A stretch of DNA of 44,732 nucleotides, taken from the NCBI GenBank assembly GCA_020850635.1, contig JADZEH010000022.1, positions 1-44,732 on the forward strand, given 5' to 3'. The stretch is from Candidatus Doudnabacteria bacterium. Lineage in GTDB: Bacteria > Patescibacteriota > Doudnabacteria > UBA920. Below, piece after piece: positions 32,925-41,099 of the stretch. The translations under genes and the position numbers were made by a program. Below the pieces are notes generated by a model. The model was not told the DNA's origin, searched no databases, and saw only the letters and a list, made by a program, of their open reading frames with translations. How positions within the stretch are numbered: position 1 is the first letter of the stretch; every line of letters starts with the position of its first letter.

Positions 32925-34970
32925 TTATTTCTTTTTCAATTTTCTGAGCTTGGTGATTTCAGTAAGACGATCGCGAAGTTGAGCGGCAAGTTCGAATTCC
33001 AAGTTTTTTGAGGCCAAGTCCATTTGATCGTTAAGTTCATCGACGTAGTACTTGAGTTCATCTGGTTTCATTGTGGTGACATCGACTTCTTTAAGGTTGT
33101 CTACTGGAACTTCTTCTTTGCCGCCACTCATACGAGTATCGGAGATTGCTTTTATAATAGAGGCGGGGTTGATGCCGTTTTTGGCATTGTAGGCTTCTTG
33201 GACTTTACGACGACGAGTAGTTTCTTTAATGGCGCGATCCATCGAGCCAGTGATTTTGTCCGCGTACATTATAACGTGTCCATTTAGATGACGAGCAGCA
33301 CGCCCCATAATCTGCATAAACGCTGTTTCACTGCGCAAGAACCCTTCTTTGTCAGCGTCTAAAATGGCGACCAAAGAAACTTCAGGAAGATCGAGTCCTT
33401 CACGAAGCAGGTTAATACCGATAATGACATCGTAAACACCAAGACGTAAATCACGAAGAATTTCTAAGCGTTCAAAAGTTTCAACTTCAGAGTGAAGATA
33501 CTGCGCTTTGATTCCAGCTTCTTTGGTGTACTCTGCAAGTTCTTCCGACATGCGCTTGGTTAAAGTTGTCACAATAACGCGTTCGTGTCGGCCGACTCGT
33601 TCTTTGATTTGTTCCATAAGGTGATCAACCTGATTTTTGATTGGTTGAATTTCAATAGTTGGGTCGAGTAAACCAGTCGGACGATTAATTTGTTCACTGA
33701 CTGTAATTTTTTTAAGCTCCTCCGGTGGAGGGAGTTTCTTTAGTTTTTTGTTTTCGTTTTCATTTAAGCTTTTTTGCAGTTCATAAGGTCCAGGAGTAGC
33801 AGAAACGTAAACAACCTGATTTACTTTACCTTCAAATTCAGCAAACTTAAGCGGACGGTTATCCAGTGCGCTTGGTAATCTAAACCCGTAGTCTATTAAG
33901 GTGGTTTTACGAGATTTATCACCTTCGTACATGGCGCCAACTTGAGGAATGGTTTGATGTGATTCATCTATAAATAGCAAAAAGTCGTCGGGGAAGTAGT
34001 CGATGAGGGTCGAAGGGGGATCACCGGCGGCACGGCCTTCCATAACTCTGGAATAGTTTTCAATCCCAGCAACAAATCCGGTATTGGTGAGCATTTCTAA
34101 ATCAAAGTTGGTGCGTTGTTCAAGGCGAGCCGCTTCTAAAATTTTTCCTTGGCTGCGCAAGAGCTTCAATTGATCAAACAATTCTACGCGAATATTTTCA
34201 ATACCAGCTTTTACTTTATCTTCAGGGGTAACGAAATGCTTAGCTGGAAAAATTGTAAATTCATTTAGTTGTTCCAGAGCTTCACTGCTAACAATGTGTA
34301 ACCGCTCGATTTTTTCAATTTCATCACCAAAAAATTCGAGACGGATAATGCTGTCTTCTCCTGCGAGAACGATTTCTAAAGTGTCACCTTGCAAGCGAAA
34401 AGTTCCGCGACGTAAATCGTAACCGTTGCGTTGGAATTGCAAGTCAGTAAGTCGACGTAAAAGTTTGTCGCGTTTGTATTCTTTACCCTTTTCAATTTTA
34501 AGAGCGAGTTCTAAGTAGTTTGCTGGGTTACCCAAACCATAAATACAAGAGACAGAGGCGACGATTAAAACATCTGGACGTGAGAGTAATGATTGAGTGG
34601 CGGCGTTGCGCAGTCTATCTATTTCCTCGTTAATTTGAGTTTCTTTTTCAATGAATGTATCAGAGCGGGGAATGTAAGCTTCTGGTTGATAGTAGTCATA
34701 GTAGCTTACAAAGTAGTGAACCGCATTGTTTGGAAAAAATTCTTGGAATTCACTAGCTAATTGGGCAGCTAAAGTTTTGTTGTGACACATTACCAAAGTT
34801 GGCTTTTGGATTTGATTGACCACATTAGCCATCGTAAAAGTTTTACCACTACCAGTCACGCCTAAAAGAGTCTGGTGTTTGTACCCAGACTCCAAAGAGT
34901 TTAGTAAGCCTTTAATGGCTTTTGGTTGGTCACCAGCTGGCTGATATTTAGTTTCGAGTTTAAATTGCAT
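32925..34970 (-). CDS. uvrB: Excinuclease ABC subunit UvrB
   Basis: This 681-aa helicase-like protein verifies damage in nucleotide excision repair with UvrA and UvrC. Walker A is [15 protein letters not shown], the beta-hairpin is in [17 protein letters not shown], and the DEAD-like box is [13 protein letters not shown]. Helicase motif VI is [13 protein letters not shown]-terminal UVR motif (about residues 640-675) provides contact with UvrC. It is full length. There is no SD, and the transcript should be leaderless. Confidence 0.97.
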   Translation of the reverse strand: MQFKLETKYQPAGDQPKAIKGLLNSLESGYKHQTLLGVTGSGKTFTMANVVNQIQKPTLVMCHNKTLAAQLASEFQEFFPNNAVHYFVSYYDYYQPEAYIPRSDTFIEKETQINEEIDRLRNAATQSLLSRPDVLIVASVSCIYGLGNPANYLELALKIEKGKEYKRDKLLRRLTDLQFQRNGYDLRRGTFRLQGDTLEIVLAGEDSIIRLEFFGDEIEKIERLHIVSSEALEQLNEFTIFPAKHFVTPEDKVKAGIENIRVELFDQLKLLRSQGKILEAARLEQRTNFDLEMLTNTGFVAGIENYSRVMEGRAAGDPPSTLIDYFPDDFLLFIDESHQTIPQVGAMYEGDKSRKTTLIDYGFRLPSALDNRPLKFAEFEGKVNQVVYVSATPGPYELQKSLNENENKKLKKLPPPEELKKITVSEQINRPTGLLDPTIEIQPIKNQVDHLMEQIKERVGRHERVIVTTLTKRMSEELAEYTKEAGIKAQYLHSEVETFERLEILRDLRLGVYDVIIGINLLREGLDLPEVSLVAILDADKEGFLRSETAFMQIMGRAARHLNGHVIMYADKITGSMDRAIKETTRRRKVQEAYNAKNGINPASIIKAISDTRMSGGKEEVPVDNLKEVDVTTMKPDELKYYVDELNDQMDLASKNLEFELAAQLRDRLTEITKLRKLKKK

Positions 34971-34976
34971 GAATTG

Positions 34977-34993
34977 AGTATAGCTAAAGTATA
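34977..34993 (-). promoter_or_regulatory. Tandem -10 boxes of uvrB
   Basis: Two TATACT boxes in leftward reading lie at 34977-34982 and 34988-34993. The nearer ends 6 bases before the ATG, fitting a leaderless start; the farther would give a leader of about 11 nt. -35 boxes are weak. Confidence 0.6.
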
Positions 34994-35003
34994 CGAGTCT
35001 TGT

Positions 35004-35038
35004 CTAAAAAAAGACGAAAGCATGTTTCAGCTTTCGTC
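35004..35038 (-). terminator. Terminator overlapping the 35027-35440 stop codon
   Basis: A perfect 9-bp stem, gacgaaagc (35013-35021) with gctttcgtc (35030-35038). Read leftward it is followed by a run of seven T (35006-35012). The stop codon lies in the loop. Confidence 0.88.
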
Positions 35039-35440
35039 ATCATCCTTCCAAAAGGAAGGAGGTAATGGATCTCTCTCAAATCTCGCCAGTCGTCGTTGAG
35101 CGCTTAGCCGCGGCTTGACCCTTTCTTTTAAATATAATGCCTTGGCGTTACGGATGAGATGGACGGTCTTGGTAGAAATCACTGCGGTTAGTGTTCGCTG
35201 AGCCGTCCAGAGGAGTATTCCTGTTTTATGGGCTCCCAAGAACGCGAAGTAGATCGGCCACAGGAACACAGCCATTGCCAAAGCGGGTCCACTAACCATA
35301 CCATCAGGATCCATGTCCATGTGAAATCTCTGATAGGCGTCTTTCCCTCCCTTGTATGCACCATATAGGTACAGACCGAAGGTAAGAATAAAAAGAACCG
35401 TTGGCCCCCAAGTTGGTTCAGTTCCGTATTGGTACATCAT
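35027..35440 (-). CDS. Orphan two-helix membrane protein, 137 aa
   Basis: I do not recognise this 137-residue protein. Membrane segments are likely at about residues 13-31 and 52-70, followed by a basic cytoplasmic-type tail ending in acidic WKDDDES. TAGGAGGA lies just before the ATG, a strong SD. GC is high for the window (32 of 60 bases at 35221-35280). It is a single gene with its own promoter, a 5' hairpin in the predicted mRNA (TCGGC-CACC-GCCGA, 35455-35467) and a terminator overlapping its stop. It belongs with the other GC-rich orphans. Confidence 0.75.
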   Translation of the reverse strand: MMYQYGTEPTWGPTVLFILTFGLYLYGAYKGGKDAYQRFHMDMDPDGMVSGPALAMAVFLWPIYFAFLGAHKTGILLWTAQRTLTAVISTKTVHLIRNAKALYLKERVKPRLSAQRRLARFERDPLPPSFWKDDDES

Positions 35441-35473
35441 GAGTCCTCCTAGTTCGGCGGTGGCCGATCAGGG

Positions 35474-35513
35474 AGCATATCATATTGTCGCTTCTTAATC
35501 AATGCCTTATAAT
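35474..35513. promoter_or_regulatory. Interleaved divergent promoters
   Basis: Rightward: TTGTCG (35485-35490), 17 bp, TATAAT (35508-35513), start at the ABC ATPase ATG (35520). Leftward: TTGATT (35497-35502), 17 bp, TATGCT (35474-35479), start near 35467-35468. The two occupy the same DNA face region, so they should exclude each other. Confidence 0.7.
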
Positions 35514-35519
35514 ACTTTC

Positions 35520-36476
35520 ATGGAAAACGTTATTGAAGTAAACCAGCTCCAGAAGACCTATCCGTTACCTCGAGCCGAACGAAAAACTAAAGGATCTACT
35601 TTCGAAGCCGTTAAAGGCATCTCATTCTCTGTAGAAAAGGGTGAGATTTTTGGTATTCTCGGACCCAATGGTGCTGGCAAGACTACCACATTAGAAATTT
35701 TAGAAGGGATTAAAAGGCCTTCAAGTGGCACCCTTACCGTACTTGGTCTTGATGCTGTAAAAAATGTTGATGCGGTAAAAAAACGTATCGGCGTTCAGCT
35801 TCAAAGTAGCGAGTATTTACCAAACTTGTCTTTAGCAGAACAGATTAATATGTTTGCTGCCCTTTATGAGCGTAAAGTTAATCCGCTTGAGCTTTTAGGA
35901 TTTGTTGGCTTAGCGGAAAAGGCTGCGGAACAAGTTCAAAATTTATCAGGTGGCCAGAAGCAACGTTTCACTATTGCTACATCGTTGGTAAATGACCCGG
36001 AAATTCTATTTTTAGATGAACCAACTACGGGACTTGATCCACGTGCCCGTCGTGATTTGTGGAAGCTTATCCGTGAAATCAACACTAAAGGAATTACGGT
36101 CGTTATCACCACACACTACATGGAAGAAGCTGAATATTTATGTAATCGCGTGGCGATTATGAACAAGGGTATGATCTTAACAATCGATGATCCTCGCAAG
36201 CTCATTGATGATTTAGCCCATACTACCCAAGTCTCCTTTTTCACTAATGAACCAGTTGATGAGAGCTTCTGGAAAAACATGCCAGAAGTTGAGAAGGTTT
36301 ACAGCAAGTATCCAAAAGTGATTTTAGAGATCTCGTCTTTAGATCATATTGGCAATATTATTACTGTTCTTAAAAATAACAAGATTGAATTTAGTGGATT
36401 TGTTGTGAAGACGGCGACGCTAGAAGATGTCTACTTAGATTTAACTGGCCATGAGCTAGAAGTGGAGCATTCGTAA
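35520..36476 (+). CDS. ABC-2 type exporter ATPase
   Basis: The 318-aa ATP-binding subunit is read from the ATG at 35520, which lies 6 bases after TATAAT; an upstream ATG at 35502 would fall inside the promoter. Walker A is GPNGAGKTT, the signature is NLSGGQKQR, and Walker B is ILFLDEPTTGLDP, with H-loop THYMEEAE. The C-terminal ~90 residues are the usual DrrA-like extension. It pairs with the permease one base downstream. The substrate (drug, lipid or polysaccharide) cannot be told. Confidence 0.92.
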   Translation: MENVIEVNQLQKTYPLPRAERKTKGSTFEAVKGISFSVEKGEIFGILGPNGAGKTTTLEILEGIKRPSSGTLTVLGLDAVKNVDAVKKRIGVQLQSSEYLPNLSLAEQINMFAALYERKVNPLELLGFVGLAEKAAEQVQNLSGGQKQRFTIATSLVNDPEILFLDEPTTGLDPRARRDLWKLIREINTKGITVVITTHYMEEAEYLCNRVAIMNKGMILTIDDPRKLIDDLAHTTQVSFFTNEPVDESFWKNMPEVEKVYSKYPKVILEISSLDHIGNIITVLKNNKIEFSGFVVKTATLEDVYLDLTGHELEVEHS

Positions 36477-36477
36477 T

Positions 36478-37224
36478 ATGAGCAGAGCCTTTTTACAACT
36501 TTTTAAAGTAAATTCACTGTTGTTTTACCGAAATCCTGCCGCTTTGTTTTGGACAGTGGCCATGCCTGCAGGATTTTATACGTTGCTTTCGTTCGTCCCC
36601 CTGGAACGTTTAATTGGTACGAGTTATAACTACGCGACCTTCTTGCTTCCAGGTATGATCGCTTATGTCATCATGCAGGGTGGGATTTATGGTTTAGCCT
36701 ATTGGCTGGTTGATATGCGTAGCCGGGGAGTAATAAAGCGTTTTATCGTTACCCCAGTGAAGCCGTATCAAATGGCGGTGAGTGTGGTGGCATCTCGTCT
36801 AGTTGTAATGTTGCTTCAAGTGGTGATGCTAACTTTAATTGGTGTTTTGGTTTTCCACGTTCCTTTTCATTGGAATATTCTTTCGATCGTTGCGTTTACT
36901 TTGCTGGGTGGAACAGTGTTCTTGATCTTAGGTTTGTTTATTTCATCTTTCGCTAAGACTTATGAAACCGCCGCACCAATTACCGCGGCAATCGGCTTGC
37001 CCTTAACAGCACTGGGTAATATCTTTTTCCCAATCGAGAAGTTGCCTGAGATTGTCCAGTGGTTAGCTAGAATTTTACCGATTACTTCTCTAGCTAATGG
37101 ACTACGTAATGTTTATTTAGCTCCATTTGATTGGCATTTAGTTTACAAAGATTTTTTGGTGTTGTTATTGTGGGCGATAATTATGCTTGCTTTAGTTGTC
37201 TGGCGATTTAGACTGGAAGAATAA
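36478..37224 (+). CDS. ABC-2 type exporter permease
   Basis: This 248-aa protein has six hydrophobic segments typical of ABC-2 permeases of the DrrB type: NPAALFWTVAMPAGFYTLL, FLLPGMIAYVIMQ and later helices. The family motif near the last periplasmic loop reads LGNIFFPIEKLPEIVQWLARILP. It starts one base after the ATPase stop, so the two form one transporter operon, ended by a strong terminator. Confidence 0.92.
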   Translation: MSRAFLQLFKVNSLLFYRNPAALFWTVAMPAGFYTLLSFVPLERLIGTSYNYATFLLPGMIAYVIMQGGIYGLAYWLVDMRSRGVIKRFIVTPVKPYQMAVSVVASRLVVMLLQVVMLTLIGVLVFHVPFHWNILSIVAFTLLGGTVFLILGLFISSFAKTYETAAPITAAIGLPLTALGNIFFPIEKLPEIVQWLARILPITSLANGLRNVYLAPFDWHLVYKDFLVLLLWAIIMLALVVWRFRLEE

Positions 37225-37234
37225 TTTGGAAATA

Positions 37235-37262
37235 AAAAAACACCTCATGCGAGGTGTTTTTT
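37235..37262. terminator. Bidirectional terminator
   Basis: A perfect 12-bp stem, aaaaaacacctc (37235-37246) with gaggtgtttttt (37251-37262), between the convergent permease gene and tsaB; it overlaps the tsaB stop. Confidence 0.9.
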
Positions 37263-37629
37263 AGTTGAAATTTGTGGAAGTGTACTCGATGGTGATTTTC
37301 TTACCGCCCTTGAATGAAGCTAGATTGGCTAAGTCAGTTGGAACCTTGTCTTTGGTGATGGCGATTAGTGGGATTTTGTTGGCAAACGCTAAACCTTGAG
37401 CCAAAGTCACCCCAACCCGTGTTCCTGTAAAAGACCCTGGTCCGCTGCACACGATAATTTTGGTGACTTCAGCGACCGAGACCTTATTCTTTTTCAAAAA
37501 CTGTTGCAGATGATCGAGTGTTTTCCAGTTTTCATTATAAGCGATTTCAAAGTGTTGTTCTCTAACAACTTTATCAACCAAAGCAAATCGCATGGCTTTG
37601 AAATCGGTTGTGTCTATATATAAAATCAT
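37261..37629 (-). CDS. tsaB: tRNA t6A synthesis protein TsaB (short form)
   Basis: This 122-aa protein keeps the N-terminal half of TsaB/YeaZ: ILYIDTTDFKAMRFALVD and IIVCSGPGSFTGTRVGVTLAQGLAF. The usual second half of about 100 residues is missing, leaving a short tail. TsaB scaffolds TsaD and TsaE in t6A synthesis. The N-terminal half carries the dimer interface, so function may be retained. It overlaps the end of murE by 4 bases (ATGA), so translation is coupled. Confidence 0.85.
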   Translation of the reverse strand: MILYIDTTDFKAMRFALVDKVVREQHFEIAYNENWKTLDHLQQFLKKNKVSVAEVTKIIVCSGPGSFTGTRVGVTLAQGLAFANKIPLIAITKDKVPTDLANLASFKGGKKITIEYTSTNFN

Positions 37630-38930
37630 AATTTGGCGAGTTCCTCTCGAACGACAGCTCGGTCATCCCAATCAATATAGTTGCCATGAGCCACAGCCAT
37701 TTTCTGTTCACTGCCTTTACCCGTGATCAAAACTAAATCGCCAGGCTTGGCTTGCTTAACTGCAAAGGCGATAGCTTCACGGCGGTCAAGAATAGCAAAT
37801 AGGTTTTCGCCAATGACTTTGCCTTGCTCAAATGCTCCACTCGCGACTTCGTTGATGATCTCTTGAGGGTTGTCATCGTAAGGGTCTTCGTTGGTAACAA
37901 TAACAACACCGGCCGTTTTACCAGCCATTTGTCCGAGAGTGTGACGACGGGCGCGATCACGACCACCACCCGTGCTTCCAAGAACATGAATTATGCGCTT
38001 TTTTGGCCACTGGGCAATTGTGTCATAGAGCGCTTGGAGAGAATAAGGCTCTGGGGCGTAGTCAATCAAAACTGTAAAAGGTTGGTCTTGAATAATTTCC
38101 ATTCGACCTGCAACAACTGCAATTTTTTCGAGAGCAGTTTTACAAGTTTCAAGAGAAATATTTTGTGATTGTGCCACTGCGCTTGCCGCTAAAGCATTAT
38201 AAACGTCGAATTGGCCTTTGAGCTGTAATTTAAATTGAGTATTTTGTAGTTGAAAACTGACACCGTTTGGCGTAGCTTCCACATTCGTTGCGAGTAAGTT
38301 AGCTGATTCATTTTTGATACCAAAACTAATATGTATTGTTGCTGGAAAATTGATGAAGTACTCAAAATGGTCATCATCTGCATTAGCGACAATAGCGGTT
38401 GGGCGTCCAGTATGGTTTTGTTTCAGCGCAGCGAACAATAAGCCTTTGGCTTTTTTGTATTGATCAAATCCCCCATGAGCTTCGATGTGTTCTGGGGTGA
38501 GATTGGTAAAGACAGCGACATCAAAGTTGATTCCTAAATGTCGGTTCTGTTCTAAACCTTGGCTGGAAATTTCTAATACTACGTATTCAAAGTTATTGCG
38601 TACCATTTCCCGAAGCCATTTTTGCATGAGCCAACCAGATGGGGTAGTCATCTTCATATCGTTGAGCTTCTCGGTATCAGAAACTTTAAAATTTACAGTT
38701 GAAATTAATCCAGTTTTATGACCAGCTTCTCCTAAGATGGCCGAGATTAAATTAACGGTTGTGCTTTTACCGTTTGTGCCAGTTACGCCAATAACTTTGA
38801 TGTCTTTCGATGGATTGCCAAAATAGGCGTTCGCTAGTAATGCGATACCCCCGTGCCAGTAAGGTTGGAGAGCTTTGAATATTGAGCGGGGAATAACCGC
38901 TCGACCAATGTTTTTTAAGGTTTTTAACAT
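37626..38930 (-). CDS. murE: Mur ligase, MurE-type (UDP-MurNAc-peptide synthetase)
   Basis: The 434-aa ligase is read from the ATG at 38930 (MLKTLKNIGRAV); the open frame extends 39 codons upstream through the neighbouring promoter. The ATP-binding motif is GVTGTNGKSTTVNL, and TPSGWLMQKWLREM and SSQGLEQNRH fit MurE. It adds the third residue of the stem peptide. The specificity motif, DNPR in diaminopimelate enzymes, reads DDNPQ here, so the amino acid used is uncertain. The N-terminal UDP-binding domain is shortened. A TATACT box 6 bases before the ATG suggests a leaderless mRNA. Confidence 0.85.
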   Translation of the reverse strand: MLKTLKNIGRAVIPRSIFKALQPYWHGGIALLANAYFGNPSKDIKVIGVTGTNGKSTTVNLISAILGEAGHKTGLISTVNFKVSDTEKLNDMKMTTPSGWLMQKWLREMVRNNFEYVVLEISSQGLEQNRHLGINFDVAVFTNLTPEHIEAHGGFDQYKKAKGLLFAALKQNHTGRPTAIVANADDDHFEYFINFPATIHISFGIKNESANLLATNVEATPNGVSFQLQNTQFKLQLKGQFDVYNALAASAVAQSQNISLETCKTALEKIAVVAGRMEIIQDQPFTVLIDYAPEPYSLQALYDTIAQWPKKRIIHVLGSTGGGRDRARRHTLGQMAGKTAGVVIVTNEDPYDDNPQEIINEVASGAFEQGKVIGENLFAILDRREAIAFAVKQAKPGDLVLITGKGSEQKMAVAHGNYIDWDDRAVVREELAKL

Positions 38931-38936
38931 AGATAT

Positions 38937-38942
38937 AGTATA
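38937..38942 (-). promoter_or_regulatory. -10 box of murE-tsaB, leaderless arrangement
   Basis: Read leftward it is TATACT, ending 6 bases before the murE ATG at 38930. Confidence 0.6.
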
Positions 38943-38993
38943 TAGAAAAGTTGGAAGCATAAAAAGTCTGAGTATGTATGATTCTTCATAGAC

Positions 38994-39022
38994 TTGTCTT
39001 TTTTCATTAAATTCAGTATAAT
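38994..39022 (+). promoter_or_regulatory. Promoter of the 39082 orphan gene
   Basis: TTGTCT (38994-38999), a 17-bp spacer and TATAAT (39017-39022); start near 39028. The leader begins with a hairpin, TTTGGG (39031-39036) with CCCAAA (39043-39048), and ends with SD GAGGAGG. Confidence 0.75.
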
Positions 39023-39081
39023 GGCACAGCTTTGGGCAATGCCCCAAAACTAAGAAAATCAGAACGAGGAGGAATCGCCCA

Positions 39082-40425
39082 ATGCGGTTTCAGAAGTCGG
39101 TATCTTTGCTCCTTTGCGCCTTGGTGGCGCTCGTCGGTTTGTCCTTCGAGGCTCAAGCTCTCGCTGTACGCGTGAAGGGAAATCCTTTCCAGGGTCTCAG
39201 CGCGATTCAGCAACCTGAGACAAGCAATGTGTTCTACGGCGTGAAGAATCAGCCTGAGAGCCTCTGGCAGTTGGCTGGTCCGGAAATCGTCCGGGTGGAC
39301 GTCCAGGCCAATGGGTTGTGGTCCCAGACCACCGTCTTTACTGGAGAGCCGAAGACGACATTCGTATCGCTTGGTATCCAAGGCGGTGCGATTTTTGTGA
39401 CGACGCTCGAAGGCGAGATCGTTATCGCCAGCATGGCGACGGGTGACGCCGTTAGTTACGACGGCCTCGTCCCGGGAGTTCGCTACGGACTCATCTTCGA
39501 TGATCCGAGCATGACGGAAATCGGTGTCTACGACACCAATGATCCTCTTCGGCTCGTGCACTATCTCAATCGCTCCTCGGCGCGCTACATGCGGACCGAA
39601 GCGCCAGAAGCGGTAGCAGCGGGATGCTCGACGATCATGGCTCTGGGGCTACGTCGCGTTTGGGATGTGGACTTTCGGAGTTCGTCGGGCTCAACTCGCC
39701 GGTACCTCGTTGTTGATAGCGGAAACTTACTGTTGGCGCCAAGGCTGCTTCAGGTTAGTTACGACTTCACGTCGATGGCTAGCAGCGTGACAGTTATCGC
39801 TACCGGGAGTGTTGGTGAGAATTGGTTTGGTGGAGCCTACTCCAATCCCAATTTCTTCATCACAACGAAGGCCGGGCAGGTGAAGAAGATCAACGTCAAT
39901 ACCGGCGTGATCACGCTTGTCAGTACGACGGCAACACAACCTTTGTTCTACTCGGATTTGGTTGTCAGGACTGAGAGTGGCGTCCCTCAAGTATACTGCG
40001 TGGACTATTACGGAAGGCTTCGTAAGGTCAACGGCAATACCGGGGCGACGACCTTACTTGCTCAGCTTCCTGGCGCTTGCCATTCCATCACTCTCGACGG
40101 TAGTCTCTTGGTCATCACTGGCCAGGAATCCGCCTATGGTTTCAAAGCCTCCATCTGGAGGGTGAACTTTTCCGGAAGTACGGTAACCCTATTCGCTCAG
40201 GGCCCGGCATTTTCAGGAGCGTTCTATGGAATCACAGAGGCGAGTGGGGCGAACAACTACCACGTGATCCAGAACAACACTGGGAGCGTGATCCAGGTCA
40301 ACTCATTCGCCGGACCATGGCCTTTCGTCTGTTCCGCGTCTGGTGGTCAGAACCAAGAGATCACCCGCGATGGTTCGCGGATGATTCTGGGTGACTTCTC
40401 TCAGGGGAGTATCCAGTTTTACTAG
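39082..40425 (+). CDS. Exported orphan beta-propeller-like protein, GC-rich
   Basis: The 447-aa protein has a signal peptide (hydrophobic residues 7-20, likely cut near AQA). Repeating beta-rich blocks follow with patterns such as GQVKKINVNTGVITLVS and GRLRKVNGNTGATTLLA, suggesting a beta-propeller. No catalytic motif is visible and the family is not recognised. GC is high (35 of 60 bases at 39301-39360), unlike its neighbours. GAGGAGG precedes the ATG. It is a single gene read against murE and the kinase operon, with its own promoter, 5' hairpin and terminator. Transfer from a more GC-rich organism is inference. Confidence 0.8.
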   Translation: MRFQKSVSLLLCALVALVGLSFEAQALAVRVKGNPFQGLSAIQQPETSNVFYGVKNQPESLWQLAGPEIVRVDVQANGLWSQTTVFTGEPKTTFVSLGIQGGAIFVTTLEGEIVIASMATGDAVSYDGLVPGVRYGLIFDDPSMTEIGVYDTNDPLRLVHYLNRSSARYMRTEAPEAVAAGCSTIMALGLRRVWDVDFRSSSGSTRRYLVVDSGNLLLAPRLLQVSYDFTSMASSVTVIATGSVGENWFGGAYSNPNFFITTKAGQVKKINVNTGVITLVSTTATQPLFYSDLVVRTESGVPQVYCVDYYGRLRKVNGNTGATTLLAQLPGACHSITLDGSLLVITGQESAYGFKASIWRVNFSGSTVTLFAQGPAFSGAFYGITEASGANNYHVIQNNTGSVIQVNSFAGPWPFVCSASGGQNQEITRDGSRMILGDFSQGSIQFY

Positions 40426-40451
40426 ACCGAACCTGTCGTCGTTGGTCTCTC

Positions 40452-40495
40452 GGCCTCGAATCAGAAGCAATTCTGGTTCGGGGCTCTTTATTTAT
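40452..40495 (+). terminator. Terminator of the 39082 orphan gene
   Basis: An 11-bp stem with a few G-T pairs, cctcgaatcag (40454-40464) with ctggttcgggg (40473-40483), extended by G-C and G-T pairs and followed by CTTTATTTAT. Confidence 0.75.
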
Positions 40496-40512
40496 CTAAA
40501 TTTATTCCGAAC

Positions 40513-40539
40513 AAAAAACGTTCTAAGCTAGAACGTTTT
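40513..40539 (-). terminator. Terminator of the ruvA-femX-kinase operon
   Basis: Arms aaaacgttct (40515-40524) and agaacgtttt (40530-40539) pair fully. Read leftward a T-run follows. The kinase stop codon lies in the hairpin. Confidence 0.85.
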
Positions 40540-41095
40540 GTAAGTGTTGTTGATAGAACTGTTGTACTTGTCTTTCTAAATCTTCTAGTGACCCGTTGTT
40601 GTCTATTATCACCGTCGCATGTTGTTTGAGTGAGGGAATGGCTGACTCTGTTGGTCCTTTGTGTTGCTCTATAAATTGGTCATAAGTTGTTTCGTTCTCA
40701 CCATGTTTTTCTCCGCGACCTATCATCCTTTTGTATCGAGTTTCTGGAGCAACGTCGACATAGGCAACTGTTAGATCAAAATGCTTTTGCAAATAGTTTA
40801 AAGTTTCAGGGAATCTAATGCTGTCAAAAATTACAACTTCTTCGGGTTGATTCGCAATCAGTAGCCCTAAAGCAGTGTTAAAAGTTTCTGGTCCAAATCC
40901 TTGATTCATTAGTTGGGGAAGGAGTTGTAAGTTTTCACGATTTTTTTGCACTCCCCACATTTCCAGGTTTTGTTTTAAAAAATTGGAACTACTTGCTCTA
41001 CCAATCTTTAAATTATTTGCACACTTTTCTAAAATTTTTATTGCGGTATCTTTACCACAGCTCATCTCTCCCACAAAAGCAATTACGTGTTTCAT
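40523..41095 (-). CDS. P-loop kinase (AAA_18/dephospho-CoA kinase-like)
   Basis: This 190-aa P-loop protein starts MKHVIAFVGEMSCGKDTAIKILE, with Walker A GEMSCGKDT. VVIFDSIRFPETLNYLQ serves as the Walker B/DxxR-like region, and a lid with Arg residues follows (RYKRMIGRGEKHGENE). It resembles small nucleotide or dephospho-CoA kinase-like proteins that are common and unassigned in Patescibacteria; the substrate is unknown. It starts 4 bases after the FemAB-like gene in a leftward operon headed by ruvA. Confidence 0.75.
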   Translation of the reverse strand: MKHVIAFVGEMSCGKDTAIKILEKCANNLKIGRASSSNFLKQNLEMWGVQKNRENLQLLPQLMNQGFGPETFNTALGLLIANQPEEVVIFDSIRFPETLNYLQKHFDLTVAYVDVAPETRYKRMIGRGEKHGENETTYDQFIEQHKGPTESAIPSLKQHATVIIDNNGSLEDLERQVQQFYQQHLQNVLA

Positions 41096-41099
41096 TAGG

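Noticed and set aside
39013-39561. 182-codon open frame on the minus strand
   Set aside because: It is antisense to the well-supported 39082 gene, has no SD, and its composition is that of a shadow frame.
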